From NCBI GenBank assembly GCA_963556145.1, contig OY744473.1, forward strand, positions 3,162,001 through 3,226,000: 64,000 bases of DNA. The letters are read 5' to 3'. Made by a program: the position numbers and the translations under genes. The stretch comes from Hygrocybe punicea (taxonomy: Eukaryota; Basidiomycota; Agaricomycetes; Agaricales; Hygrophoraceae). Position 1 is the stretch's first letter; every line of letters begins with the position of its first letter. The notes under the pieces were generated by a model that worked only from the letters and a program-made list of their open reading frames with translations, was not told the DNA's origin and did no database searches. Positions 45,660 through 56,360 of the stretch are shown here, one piece after another.

Positions 45660-46598
45660 CTGTCATTGGTTCAATGCTAATGAGGACCACGTGGTACTCA
45701 CCACAGAATGGGTAGAACACCCATAGGGTATCGCGATCTGCTTTGGGTGTTGTATGGGTGGCCCAGGGATACTGGACGTGGAAGGCTGTGCAGGCACCTA
45801 AGCCATAGGCAACGGGCACAAGGTAAGGTGATGCATGAGTGGAGTGCTTTGTTAACTTGAAAGCTGCTCAGGCCCCTTGTTTGCTCGTGGCTGTCTGTCG
45901 ACGGCACTAGTCCAGCTTCCATTTCTGCCCGGAGGGCGGCGATCTGAACCCAGTACCATGGTTGACGTACCGGCACAACTGCTTGAACTCGGAACCACCG
46001 AACCTCACTTTTTCTGTCTACACTCCACGTCCAATCGCTAACAGTGAACTGGCCAAGTTGCCATACCCAGACCAACATCTTGGACTAGAGCGTATCGTTG
46101 ACAACATACCACACCACTACTATTATGCGTGGCCAACTAAAATCGTCCGTCTCAGCCAGAAATTAAAGGATGCCGTGTATGGCGATGGAGTACAGGTAGT
46201 CATCTCTCCCGAAGTCCATATATCTTGTGTTTCATGCCATCTATGTTGACCAAGCTCACCATATGTAGGATTCCACCATCATGCAATTCCCCATCCCATC
46301 GTTGGGCACGAATGCATGCGCTCTTATCTGGACATCTCCGCCTGACCTCAGTGCCAGGCAAAACGACCTTCACGTCAAAGGCGACGTGTCGGAGATCGAA
46401 GTCTGGTCCATTGTCGCGCCGCACGTCGGACCTCACCTCGAACAACGTTCCCTGTCGCCTGTGGAAATTGACTATGACAATCTAGCATGGAACACTCGCC
46501 CCATCCGAGGCGAGCTCCTTGGCACACTCGATCTGACCTTATTGCCCAACGCCACTACTGTCGACTTCGTGTGTCCCACCAATGGGGTTGAGAGTTGA
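45660..46598 (+). pseudogene. Uncharacterised mushroom-type protein X, probably broken
   Basis: Plus-strand exons: NEDHVVLTTEWVEHP followed, after a TAG, by GIAICFGCCMGGPGILDVEG (45670-45800); then, after an intron, NPVPWLTYRHNCLN, LTFSVYTPRPIANSEL and HYYYAWPTKIVRLS up to DAVYGDG (about 45950-46195). A GTAGTC...TATGTAG intron follows, then MQFPIPSLGTNACALIWTSP to a stop at 46596-46598 (exon 2 ends LLPNATTVDFVCPTNGVES). I do not know a function. The pieces resemble a lineage-specific family of Agaricomycetes. At least two stops in the first part suggest a pseudogene, although a later start could leave the C-terminal half intact. Confidence 0.4.
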
Positions 46599-46912
46599 TC
46601 TAGGCACAAGCAGAAGAGGCTCCGCTGGATGCAGCGAAGCGAGAGCCGTGATAGCATCGGCTGTTCATTCTTTACTGTACACATCTAAAAAAACGAGCTA
46701 CACAGATTTTTTCTCGTGTTCTTCTGACGTAAAAGTGTGGAGGAGACAACGAGGACAAAGCTTCCTGGACTGTACCAATAGAACTGCAAAAATAGTTGCC
46801 GATATTGTTTAGAAACTCGACAACATGATTAATCACCAAGAAAGATGTGCGGACAAGGGGGGTAAAAATTGTTACGAAAACTACATGACAAATTGCAAAC
46901 CGGACATGTCCA
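46599..46912. other. Intergenic DNA between genes X and Y
   Basis: Convergent 3' ends of X (plus) and Y (minus). No repeat or frame of note. Confidence 0.4.
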
Positions 46913-47253
46913 CTATTTGGCAGTCACACCTAATAAAACGACAAACTGAACATTTGTCGAAAGGATAGTCATCCCAGAGCGCTCGCCATAATATGTGCTC
47001 AAGGTATAACCAACTGCAACAAGAGAATGTGCCGGAAGATCAAGACTGCCTTTCCTGTACAGAGGAAAGTCTGACAAGTTCCGGAAGTCATTTTCTGTGA
47101 ATGAAAATGTTTTCCCATTCTTAAGACGGCCGTCATAGATGGGGACTGCCAAAGAGAATGTCAGTCAGGTAAGGGGAGTGGCATAGAAAAGTACTTTTGT
47201 CTTCAAACATGTGAGAGGCAGGATAGTAGGAAGCACCAGGTTTAACTTCACGT

Positions 47254-47412
47254 TGGAGTAGTGGGACCTGGCAGTCACGTGACTGGGTTCCCACGGTTGA
47301 CCTAGTTAGTAGCCTTCCTGATGTAGTAGAGAGACCGATTCCTATCCTATCCAGTCGACTTCCACCTCGAGTCCTGCGTGAGCCCCCGGAGAGGTACCTC
47401 GGTACCTCTCCA
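47254..47412 (+). repeat. Left LTR of the TRIM
   Basis: 159 bp, identical to 48943-49101. It ends with the self-complementary GAGGTACCTCGGTACCTCTCC, which could fold into a hairpin in the RNA. Confidence 0.9.
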
Positions 47413-48942
47413 TCGTGGTGATGAGAGTGTCTTCGACTCACTGATGCCTTTCTTTTTTGGATTTTCTCCTCTTTTGCCTTTCTTTGCTGGATTTTCTCGC
47501 GAGACGATTCTTTACGGCCTCACCACCCACTGCCGCGCAGCCACGCATCTTCTCTTCATTCACAGCCGTACAACACCCAGTTACCCCGGTGCACATGTCC
47601 AACCCAATAGGGCCCCGCGTTGCCCCGCGTTGATCCAAAAACACGCCCGCGACCCTTCTCAGCACCCAAGCGACAGGCCACGTCAACTTTTTTCGACCCC
47701 CCGTTATTCATCGTTTTCACGCCCAAGACCACCCCCCAACGCCTTGGTTCGATGCTCTATGGCCCCACCCCGCTGCCCATCACTTGAAAACACCGCCGCG
47801 ACTCCGTTTGCACCCCCAACGCCCACCCGCGTCGTGCCACGTCATCGCCCTTGGACCCCCGTTTTTCGTGAACCCTGGCCCCACGCGTATCCATCCAAGC
47901 CCCAAGATCCACGCTCGACGACCCAATGCCACGTTCACGCCCAAACGAACCCCCCGTTGCAGCCCACGTCGATATCCCGCGTACCGCCATATCATAGCCT
48001 TTCAACCCCCGTTTCTTCGTGTACACCAGCCCAACCCACACTCATTCGACCTTTCCGCACCCCTGTTCCACCGGCCAGAACCCCCCATTCCCCTCCATCG
48101 CGCCAAACGAGCCCCTGCCGTCATTTTCAGACACCCGGGCCACCCGCCACGTCACCATCGAGCGGCCCCGTTCTGCCAACATACCCAGCCCCGGACCGAC
48201 TCACGAAGCTCGCGGCCCACCCGTTCACCATCCCGGAGCACCCCACCCCTCCAATACCGCGAGTGGACTGTGCCCGCCGTTCCCAGACCCCCACCGCGTT
48301 CCGCCACGTCACCACCCCCCGGCCGGTTTCTTGCACCATGCCCGGCCCCGCGAGCCCTCGTTCAGCTCCCCGTGGCCCCGTTCTCGACCGTGGTGACTAC
48401 CAAGGACAACCCAACGGCACCATGTACCCCATGCCGACCCAACGAACCGCCGCGATCCCTTCGCGTGATACGCCTACCCCCTTCGCGTCGAGATACTATG
48501 CCCTCTCTCGTCCCCGTTCCCCCCCACCTCTGGATGTCGATTAAAGTCTACCTACGAGCCGTCACTACACTTGTTCATACACCTGTTCACCTAGTTCCAC
48601 CAACACCGTTACGTTTTCGATCACCAGAACTTGCACGCTGCACTGAGTACTTGCCAGAGCAATTCGAGCGATTTTGGATCTTGCGTCGTAAGCCCTAACC
48701 CTCGTGAGGAAGGCATTCGGAGAGTTTGAGTTTGAGAGAGGAGTTCTATAGAGTCTGGTCATCTACCGCCCCCTGTGCGAGGACGACTTCCCGCTTCACG
48801 ATATAAGGCCCTGGCCTTGAGTCAAGGCTTTCTGAGGGACTGGGAGTTGTGGCTTTAGAGTTTTTTGGTCAGTTTCGTTTGTTTTGTGTTCTTTTCTGTA
48901 GCAGTTGGCGACGAGGGCGTCGCCATGAGGAAAAGGGGCACT

Positions 48943-49101
48943 TGGAGTAGTGGGACCTGGCAGTCACGTGACTGGGTTCCCACGGTTGACCTAGTTAGTA
49001 GCCTTCCTGATGTAGTAGAGAGACCGATTCCTATCCTATCCAGTCGACTTCCACCTCGAGTCCTGCGTGAGCCCCCGGAGAGGTACCTCGGTACCTCTCC
49101 A
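48943..49101 (+). repeat. Right LTR of the TRIM
   Basis: Identical to the left LTR, including all CpG sites, in contrast to the CpG-decayed gypsy LTRs in this window. Confidence 0.9.
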
Positions 49102-51589
49102 ACGTGTACTGGAAACCATGGGATTTGCGACGGTCATGAAAAGGCTGCCAGATTTACTCAGTGAAGAAGGGGCACTCATAGCTACAACAGAGAAGATCAG
49201 GCATAGTGATGCAAGAAACGCAGCAAGAAAACGTACCCTGCCTTCGGGTAAGGAAAGAAATACCCATGCTGGAAATAGCACCCGCTACCACATCAAAATT
49301 GAATACTTGACCCCAAAGGGACATATCCCTGCGCATCTCTTGTGCAAAGGGAACAACGGTTATTTTATGCACCGGATATGGTGCACTTGGAGACCCCTCT
49401 GAGCCCTCTGTAATCAGAAAACACTCAGTAGTAACACCAAGCATGATTCCGACTGCATTATTGTTGGTGCCTGCAATCTTCAGTCGATGAGACTCAACAA
49501 AGAGGTGCCTGGGATCTATCCGGCTCGTATTGACAAAATTCCCTGATCGGACAAACACGAGGCCTTTTAACAAGGAGCTACGTCGGGAGTAAGCCAAAAT
49601 TTCACAGAAAAATAGTAGGATAGTCATACTTGACAGACGATTCCGCAAGAGACGTGATCAAGGTTGAGAAAGAGACTCGATGGGACTCGTTGTCGACATT
49701 GGCCAAAAATGGTTGAACAACACAGACGCGGCTGTGAACAGTGAATTAAGATCACAGATAAGTAGTGAGAGAGAACATACCGAAGATGGGGGAGATTCTT
49801 GTATATCTGATATAAACTTGGGTCTTGCAGGTTCTTGCACATTACAGCGGTATTTTGATCATCACCAACATTTCCAGTCATGGACTCATCATGCGAAACA
49901 TCCGCCCTGGTAGATCATGAGCAAGTATCCCAGGGCAAGAAGACCAACTGACGGTTCAGCATCAGATGGCAATATCCCGTCATCTTTTGGATCTTGACTA
50001 CTATTGTTTTTCGCATCAATGTTCCTAGTTTGATGTGAGCTACACAGAAACAGGAAAAGAACAATCTTGCGAAATAGGAACAATTTCCTTGACCTCCATA
50101 TCAGAGGCGTTTTCGTCATCAACATTCGGGGGAGGCCTACAACAAATGGGTCACTAGTGGAACATCAACCAGTCCAATTGCACACATACGTTGCAAATTT
50201 TTCAACCTTCACGACAATACCCTTTTTGGATTTAGGCAATACCAAAGTGGTCGCAATATGAGCATCACCAAGCCTAAAATGCAAGATAACTGTCAGCTAG
50301 AAAACGGCTGAGCTGGGGAACATACTCTGGATCCTCAGATGTCAAGGGCGACAGAGTCTCAGGCGCATCGAGTGACTGGACAGGAGATGGAGCAGATGAT
50401 TGCTCATTAGCAAGGCGAGCTTTTTCAGATAGCACCTTTGCCCTGCTACTGGACATGAACATATACACCAGAATGCATACAAGAAACATACTTAGAACGA
50501 GGCCTTGTAAGCAAAGTCGTATCATGATGCTCTGGCTCTGGCCTGAAACAGACAGTCAGTCTACAGAGGAGTGAGAGCAGAGTACGTACAGAACATCAGC
50601 CTTGCCAGCCTCATCCCTTAAGATAGCGACTTTGCCCTTGTTGGTTTTGGACCTTCCTTTCATACTTGTCGATTTCCCCTTCACATTAGCAGACCTTCCA
50701 GGACACGTCAAAAATTGATAAGACTCAGTCAGAGAAACAACTGACCTTGCTATTTCTTCCTCCGAAGACAACTCCGCCTCATTGGCACTACCAAAGACAA
50801 GAGAAGCCTTAGCATCAAGAAGTGCGGCATCGACCTTGGCCCTGAGATGTATCAAAAATGGTAGCATTGAACTAAACAAGAGGTGACGAACATAATAGAT
50901 ATGGCAGGGAGATTGTCGTATTTGACAGAACCAGGGACAGGGCCTGAGACAGACGCTCTCCTTTTCTTCGAAGGACTTGGTGGATTCTCGACGACTTCGC
51001 TGCACAGTATAGGTAAGTAGTGTTTGCATAAATATGGTGAAGTAGCATACATTTCCGAGTCGGATGAGACAGCGACTTGTGTCTTACGCTTTGTAGTTTT
51101 CCTGGTGGAGCTAACGAACCTGAGGACGAACATTGAAATATTAAAAAAGCCATACCGAATGGGACTTGGAGAGACAGGCTCCGGCACGATGGCTTTTTTT
51201 GTGGGTGACTTTTTTTGGGAGCCAATGCTAAAGAAGTACGAACTCAGTTCACATTAAGGAAAGAGAAACAAAAACTCGCCTCTTTGCAGCAGAAGTACAA
51301 ATGGCCATGGAGGCAAGTAGGATGTCAGGGAATTGGCGAAAATTTGTGGCTTGTTGAAGCAAAACAGCAGTCACCCATATATATACAACTATAAGGAATA
51401 AGTTAGCAACAGGCGGATCAAAAATGAGGACATAGCAGAGCATTTCAAGAATGCTGCGCGGCCATATGCGTGGCGTATCCATTCAATATGAAATTCACTG
51501 AAACGCAGAGAGAGATCTCTGATGGCTGCTCATCCTTCTTTGTGCCCACAAAAACACGGTCACCGCGCTGCTCAATTTCAGTATGTCTG

Positions 51590-52150
51590 AAACAAACACG
51601 AAGCATACTGCAAATGCAGAAGCTCGCCCAGCTCAATTTAACCAAATCTGAAACGAGGGAACACAAGAGAAACCGAAGCGTACAGCGGAATCCAGTGGGG
51701 TGCATGACAAGGGATATATGCCACAAGAAACACACCATAATGGTGCTGCAAGATCTGAAAGCATGTCGCCGAATTGTCTAGATGAAACGCAGGCTGTAAA
51801 AGGGGGCAAGGGGTTTAGAAGTCAATAGCCCAACCTGATGCCCGCTGTGCAGGATAAACTCATTGAAGGCTCGGAAATTGGTTTCTGAGATCACCCGGCT
51901 CAATTAACCATGTTTGAAACAAGAAAAAAAAAAAGCATACTGCGGAAGCCGGTGGTGTACGTGACATGGGATGAATGCCACACGAAGCACAATATAATGG
52001 CGCTGCCAGAACTGCATTGGATTGTCTAGATGAAACACGGGCTGTAAAAAGAGTGCCAAGGGTTTAGAATTTGATAAACCAACATGATGCCCACGATGCA
52101 GGATAGATTCTTTGAACGTTTGGAAATGCATCGCAACGAAGCATGGAGTT
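51590..52150. repeat. Imperfect tandem duplication, unit about 255 bp
   Basis: The segment 51645-51900 (with TTGTCTAGATGAAAC, GGCTGTAAAA and CCTGATGCCC) is repeated at 51905-52150 with the same words in the same order at roughly 75-80% identity. A partial copy of the GAAGCATACTGC segment precedes it near 51598. Lies between the 5' ends of genes Y and Z. The remaining DNA from 51305 to 52542 shows no gene I can support. Confidence 0.65.
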
Positions 52151-52542
52151 ACTGTGTATACGTAACAACTGGTGGCAACCCCACAAGAGAAGCATCAAGC
52201 GACGAAATTGAGCAGGTCGGCACACCCATGAAATAGGGCACGATAGGGACTGGATTAGTAGTACACCACCATTGCTCCTACTGTTGTATGCAAACCTTCT
52301 TGAACACAATGGACCAATTTTACGACCTCCAAAGCGCACGTGAGTGGATTGCTTGTCACTAAGTGGAAAACTAAAATCACCTCAGGACATGCTTTGGAAA
52401 AACTTGAATCCGAATGAGGGGGTGACGAAAGCCACCAGCTGGCCAACTTGACAAAAGTACGTAAATACGTGTAAACGTTTGTAGATAACCAAACAAGAAA
52501 ACACAGACAGCAAATTGGACGCAGCAGTTTAGTATAACGCAT

Positions 52543-53485
52543 ATGGATCGACCATCGACCTGGCGAATGCTTAGAGCAGTGGCCGTGGGGCATGGAGAAG
52601 CTGGTGAGGGTGGTGCGGAGGAGATGGTATTCACAATACAAGGAATTGTGTGTGCGATAGAATTTCCACCCCTCACAGAAAAGCCTTCGTGAGTGACGGT
52701 TGCCTCAACGATAATTATACCTCATAAATTTCCTGCAGTGGGATGCATTCACGCTACAAGTTCCTCAGACAAAGTATTTCAATTATTGGAGCTGGATCAA
52801 CGGTTTTCGATGAGGCAGTAAGATCGGCGCAGGAAGTCTACTCGGTCTTTCTGCGTCAGTTTTCCGAAGGAAAACTTGGGCTTTGGAGTGTGGCAGTACA
52901 CGAAGGTCACTCAGCTGCCCTTGACCTAACTAACCGCTATTTCACGCCCAAGAGGGATGCACCTGGGATGGAGCACATCCAATTCACTGAATCAGAGGAT
53001 CCTCATGGGATTCTGGAGGAAATGGCGAAAACAGGATACATACGTGGCGAGGACAACAAAGTACATTATTTCACGTATCACGTCGATGGACAAGGGAATC
53101 CCAGGTAAATTAATACAACCAGCTCTCACATTGTTGTAAATCTGATGTTTCTTATAGCTACAAGGACGCCAAACCACAAATGTTTCGTGTGGGGGACATC
53201 GTCGAGGTCCAAATTACCTTCATCGCCGTTCCGCTGAAAGGCCAAAATTTCAAGATGTTACCAGTCTTACACTCTATCGCTTTGCTTGACAGCACGTTTA
53301 TGGAGGTAATTGAATAAACGAAACACAATAATTGTCTAACTCAAAAATTTCAGGAAGCCATGAGGAAACGAATGACCAAAGTAACTAGTCAAGGCAAGCT
53401 GTCTCTGAAACGGAGGGTAGGATATAATGAGATGGATAAAGAAACGAAGAGGCCGAATATGAACAACATGGATGTTGGCGAGTAA
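52543..53485 (+). CDS. Uncharacterised conserved protein Z, apparently intact
   Basis: Four exons with clean GT-AG introns: 52543-52688, 52739-53104, 53158-53305 and 53354-53485. The product, about 263 aa, starts MDRPSTWRMLRAVAVG and contains TVFDEAVRSAQEVYSVFLRQ, LTNRYFTPKRDAPGMEHIQF, DPHGILEEMAKTGYIRGEDN, FRVGDIVEVQITFIAVPLKG and LHSIALLDSTFMEEAM, ending KMDVGE-like. No catalytic motif or membrane segment is visible. Similar proteins recur in Agaricomycete genomes, usually unannotated. The start is the first ATG in frame, and the 5' end faces gene Y about 1.2 kb away (divergent). One of the very few undamaged coding regions in the window. Confidence 0.7.
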
Positions 53486-54143
53486 TGATACTGGTTCACC
53501 TCATATTCTGTGCGATGGACCAAACCCCGTTCAATATTCTAGATTATAGCATATGACAATGTTGACTCATCGGATCTGAAAGAGACCATTGAATTTGAAT
53601 GAGGGTGATTTCATACTACTAGTGTACCATCAAGTTTCTGCTACCCCACCCGCTCCTCTGCCCTTCCCTTCTCATCTTTGACATGCCTCGCGTACTCTAT
53701 TCGAAGCCCACCCACGCCCTGACCGCCTTTCTGAGCGCAATAGCAATGATGCCGGAGCACCTTTGCCCAAGCTACAAGGGCCGTCCCCGTTTCTCGCTCT
53801 TTCTGCTGTTGGTCCCGCATGTTTGGCGTGTAGGCGGCGTGGTGATCGTGTTGGTGGTCGTGGTTGTGTTGTTGAGCAACAAATAAGAAATATATAAATT
53901 ATTAATAACATACATCCGTTGCCATTTCTCATTTGTCGCGGCCTGGTTGGTACAATGAGAAACGATAGCTGCAGGCAAGTGGCCGAGGTGTTGTTGCACA
54001 GTTGACCAAACACAGCAATTGCCGCAATGATAGAGGGGCCATCTTTTTGGGTGGTCTCAGTCTTATTAAGACCGAGCATAAATAAATTTAGGACTCGGAA
54101 CCAAGAGGTGGGTGCCTCACCAGCACCAGGTAATACCCACAGA
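53486..54143. other. Intergenic DNA, no gene supported
   Basis: A 218-aa minus-strand frame covers 53672-54328 but crosses into the end of element D and has no domain or coding-like character. Otherwise nothing recognised. Confidence 0.4.
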
Positions 54144-54308
54144 TAGTGAATGACATGGGTTTTCAAACCTGTGCAGGTCTGGACCCACGGGTAGTGTGGG
54201 TACGGGTACAGGTTGCCATATTTGGACCCGGCCAAACCCATACCCAGACATGGGTTACGTGGGTCACTGGCGGGTACAACTGACCCCCAACAACCCTTGG
54301 AACACAAG

Positions 54309-54369
54309 GTAAGTACTGATATTTTCATCTTTTTATCACTACTTATCTATTTCAACTTATCTATTTTAG
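54309..54369 (+). other. 61-bp intron in element D
   Basis: GTAAGTACTG ... CTATTTTAG. A short stem GGGTCA/TGACCC lies upstream (about 54259-54286). Confidence 0.55.
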
Positions 54370-54512
54370 CTACAACCATGATCCCGATGCAACTAAATCT
54401 TGTACCACGACACATCAAAACATGTGCGCAACAATACAACAACAACAATATCGATGCAACCATGACAGAAAAGATGCAGCGGGGAGTTGTGCACCAACTC
54501 CTGCTGCTATCA

Positions 54513-54553
54513 GTAAGTTTTTACTCAATTCATTCATTTTATTTTACTAACAG
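54513..54553 (+). other. 41-bp intron in element D
   Basis: GTAAGTTTTT ... TTACTAACAG, with the branch site TACTAAC overlapping the acceptor. Spliced exons have no recognised domain. Confidence 0.5.
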
Positions 54554-54826
54554 CTAAACCTAACAATGCAAAACGCAAAATGCTAGCGCCGACATCCACA
54601 CCAGCACCAACGTCCATGCCAGCACTAACATCCATGCCAATGCCAACATCCACACTGATGCCAACATCCACACCAACGTCCACACTATCGCCAATGCCAA
54701 CACCCACCAATGCCCACACCCATGCCCACACCCACACCCACACCCTTGCCAGCACCTCCACTCTCACCAACACCAGGCCGAACTCCCCACCAACACCCTC
54801 AGATCACAGCTGACCACACCCAAACA

Positions 54827-54879
54827 CCTCACGGAAGCGCACCGCAACATCAATTGATGTCTGTGCTGCAACTGCGAGG
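54827..54879. repeat. Nested dyad, copy in element D
   Basis: CCTCACGG (54827-54834), the palindrome ACATCAATTGATGT (54847-54860) and CTGCGAGG (54872-54879), spacers 12 and 11. The outer arms pair at 6 of 8; the core is again a perfect palindrome although it differs from the other copies at both CpG positions. Confidence 0.8.
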
Positions 54880-55266
54880 TACCAGGAGGTGGCCAGCCCT
54901 GCCCACAGCCATCAGTCGTGGGTACGATGTGGTGGGTATGCATCATACCCACAACCCATCTAGAAGGAAGGGGACAATGGGGGGTCAGTGGCGTGGGTAC
55001 TCGGTTATGGTCGTGTTTTGCTCATGTTTGGTTGCTTGCCTCGCTTATGCTTGCGTGTGCAGCCATGCGAGGACCATTGTCCCCTTCTATAAGCGCGAGG
55101 TGCAGCCAAGCCGGATAAGTATAACTGCAAGGCAAAGCTGAGCCCAGATAAGTACAAAATGTGCAAATAAATGTAACCAAGTGCATTAAAATTCAAATAA
55201 AATTCAAGACAGCCTGGAGCAACATATTGCAGGTGAAATGAACAATGCAGCCACTGGAGAACGGGG

Positions 55267-55870
55267 TGCTACAGGTGTTTGTGAGCGAAGCGAACAAACA
55301 TCAGTGGCACAAAAGCATGTAACACTGCAGGACGGGTGCTATGGGTGTTTGTGAGTGAAGCGAACAAACATCAGTGGCACAAAAAGCATGTAACTTCACT
55401 ATGAGAAGCCACTGCAGGATGGGTGCTACGGGTGGACATTTCCTTCATTCACATACACCAGTGACACAAAAACTGTAAATTTGAGATAGCTATTCTAATA
55501 AATACTGACAAAGAAAACCCAGAAAATACATTGGAGATAAAATGGAATAAAATAAAATTCATTGACACTGTAGCAAAGAAATTTAAAATAAAACAACATA
55601 AAATAAAATCACATAAAATAAAATAAAATAAAATAAAATAAAATAAAATGAATTCACATAGGAAACAAAGGTTCAATAAAATAAGAGAAAAGGTGAAAGA
55701 AAATCACATAATTAAAAGTAAATAAATTCAAATAAATTCAAATAAATTCACATAAATTCACATAAATTCAAATAAATCCAATTGTATCAAACAAATTGAC
55801 AATAAAATAACATGAAATAAAATTAAAATAACATAGATTAAAATAGAAGGGATTAAAATAAAATAAAACC
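55267..55870. repeat. Direct repeat and AT-rich tract in element D
   Basis: A unit containing GTGAGCGAAGCGAACAAACA and CAGTGGCACAAA occurs twice (about 55275 and 55345) with a third partial copy near 55424. Then AAATAAAATA and AAATTCACATA words continue to 55870. Confidence 0.75.
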
Positions 55871-56149
55871 GTTGCGAAGCACGGGTACCAACTAGTGTAA
55901 GACTATTGCAACACTGCCGGGTAACCCATGTAAGACCCATACCCGTGGCTGTGGGTACAGGTCTTCGTGGGTACGGGTACGGGTCATGAGAAAATACCCG
56001 CAATAGACCCGTGTCATTCACTACCCATGGGTAATGCCAGATTTAAATATTTACAACAATATAGTGAGGTTCTTAGTGAGATTAAATAGCTACAATAATA
56101 CATAGTGAATTTCTTTTGTAAAATGCATGATAATACTAAAATTGAGTGT

Positions 56150-56310
56150 CTGAACCATTCATGAACTCGGTTCAGGCCCTGAAAAAAATCTGAACAGTTC
56201 ACAGTGATTCAGGTTCAGTTCATGTAAAAGTCTGAACTGAACCCAGAGTTCAGTTCAGAGTTCAGCCAAAATGGGTCTGAACTGGACTAAACTGAACTTT
56301 GGTAGCACTA
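56150..56310 (-). mobile_element. Isolated right end of a hAT-like element
   Basis: GTTCAG/CTGAAC subterminal repeats ending ACTTTGGTAGCACTA, the same terminus as the hAT at 2140-5772. No left end or target duplication found nearby, so a relic. Confidence 0.65.
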
Positions 56311-56360
56311 TTGGTCACTATGACCCCTAGAACCCAATCCAACAACCACTGCTTCAGCAA

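Larger units (their letters stand above)
47254..49101 (+). mobile_element. TRIM-like non-autonomous LTR retroelement, 1848 bp
   Basis: Two 159-bp direct repeats (47254-47412 and 48943-49101), TGGAGTAG...CTCTCCA, appear identical at every base. The flanks are ACGT (47250-47253 and 49102-49105). A purine tract GAGGAAAAGGGGCACT immediately precedes the right repeat, so the element reads on the plus strand. A TGGTGATGAGAG stretch just after the left repeat is a candidate primer-binding site. The interior is C-rich and has overlapping Pro/Arg-rich frames (388 and 304 aa) without gag or pol motifs; I regard them as compositional. It is inserted in gene Y and is evidently young. Confidence 0.88.
46913..51304 (-). 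pseudogene. Uncharacterised conserved protein Y, interrupted by a TRIM
   Basis: A minus-strand gene of at least nine short exons. The N-terminal half is basic, Ser/Lys-rich and nuclear-looking (SQKKSPTKK, STRKTTKRKTQVAVSSDSE, SPSKKRRASVSG), followed by an acidic patch. The C-terminal half is folded-looking: FVRSGNFVNTSRIDPRHLF, GIMLGVTTECFLITEG, KITVVPFAQEMRRDMSLWG, VVAGAISSMGISF, and finally PIYDGRLKNGKTFSF, DFPLYRKGSLDLP, SLVAVGYTLSTYYG and LSTNVQFVVLLGV. I recall this architecture from many Agaricomycete genomes as an uncharacterised repeated family. The first intron may use a GC-AG pair. The TRIM at 47254-49101 lies between codons for VSST and REVKPGASYY; without it and one ACGT the frame is continuous, so the gene was probably intact until recently. 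One middle exon (49650-49880) is hard to join cleanly. Confidence 0.55.
54144..56023 (+). mobile_element. Non-autonomous hAT-like element, GGGTA family (element D)
   Basis: The ends are TAGTGAATGACATGGGT and, as reverse complement at the right, TAGTGAATGACACGGGT, with GGGTACGGGT subterminal words. Flanks CCCACAGA (54136-54143) and CCCATGGG (56024-56031) agree at 5 of 8 with only transitions between them. Inside: two short introns (54309-54369 and 54513-54553), a CCAACATCCACAC-type low-complexity frame (54580-54780), the nested dyad (54827-54879), a roughly 70-bp direct repeat (55267-55400) and an AATAAAATA-rich tract (55540-55870). Same family as element A. Confidence 0.75.

Noticed and set aside
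45698..46078. 126-aa minus-strand frame
   Set aside because: It lies opposite the exons of gene X, which show better family-like motifs on the plus strand.
47378..48698. 388- and 304-aa Pro/Arg-rich frames in the TRIM
   Set aside because: They overlap in different frames, one begins inside the LTR, and no gag or pol motif is present; C-rich composition explains them.
53672..54328. 218-aa minus-strand frame as a gene
   Set aside because: It crosses the end of element D, contains no recognised domain and its composition is not coding-like.
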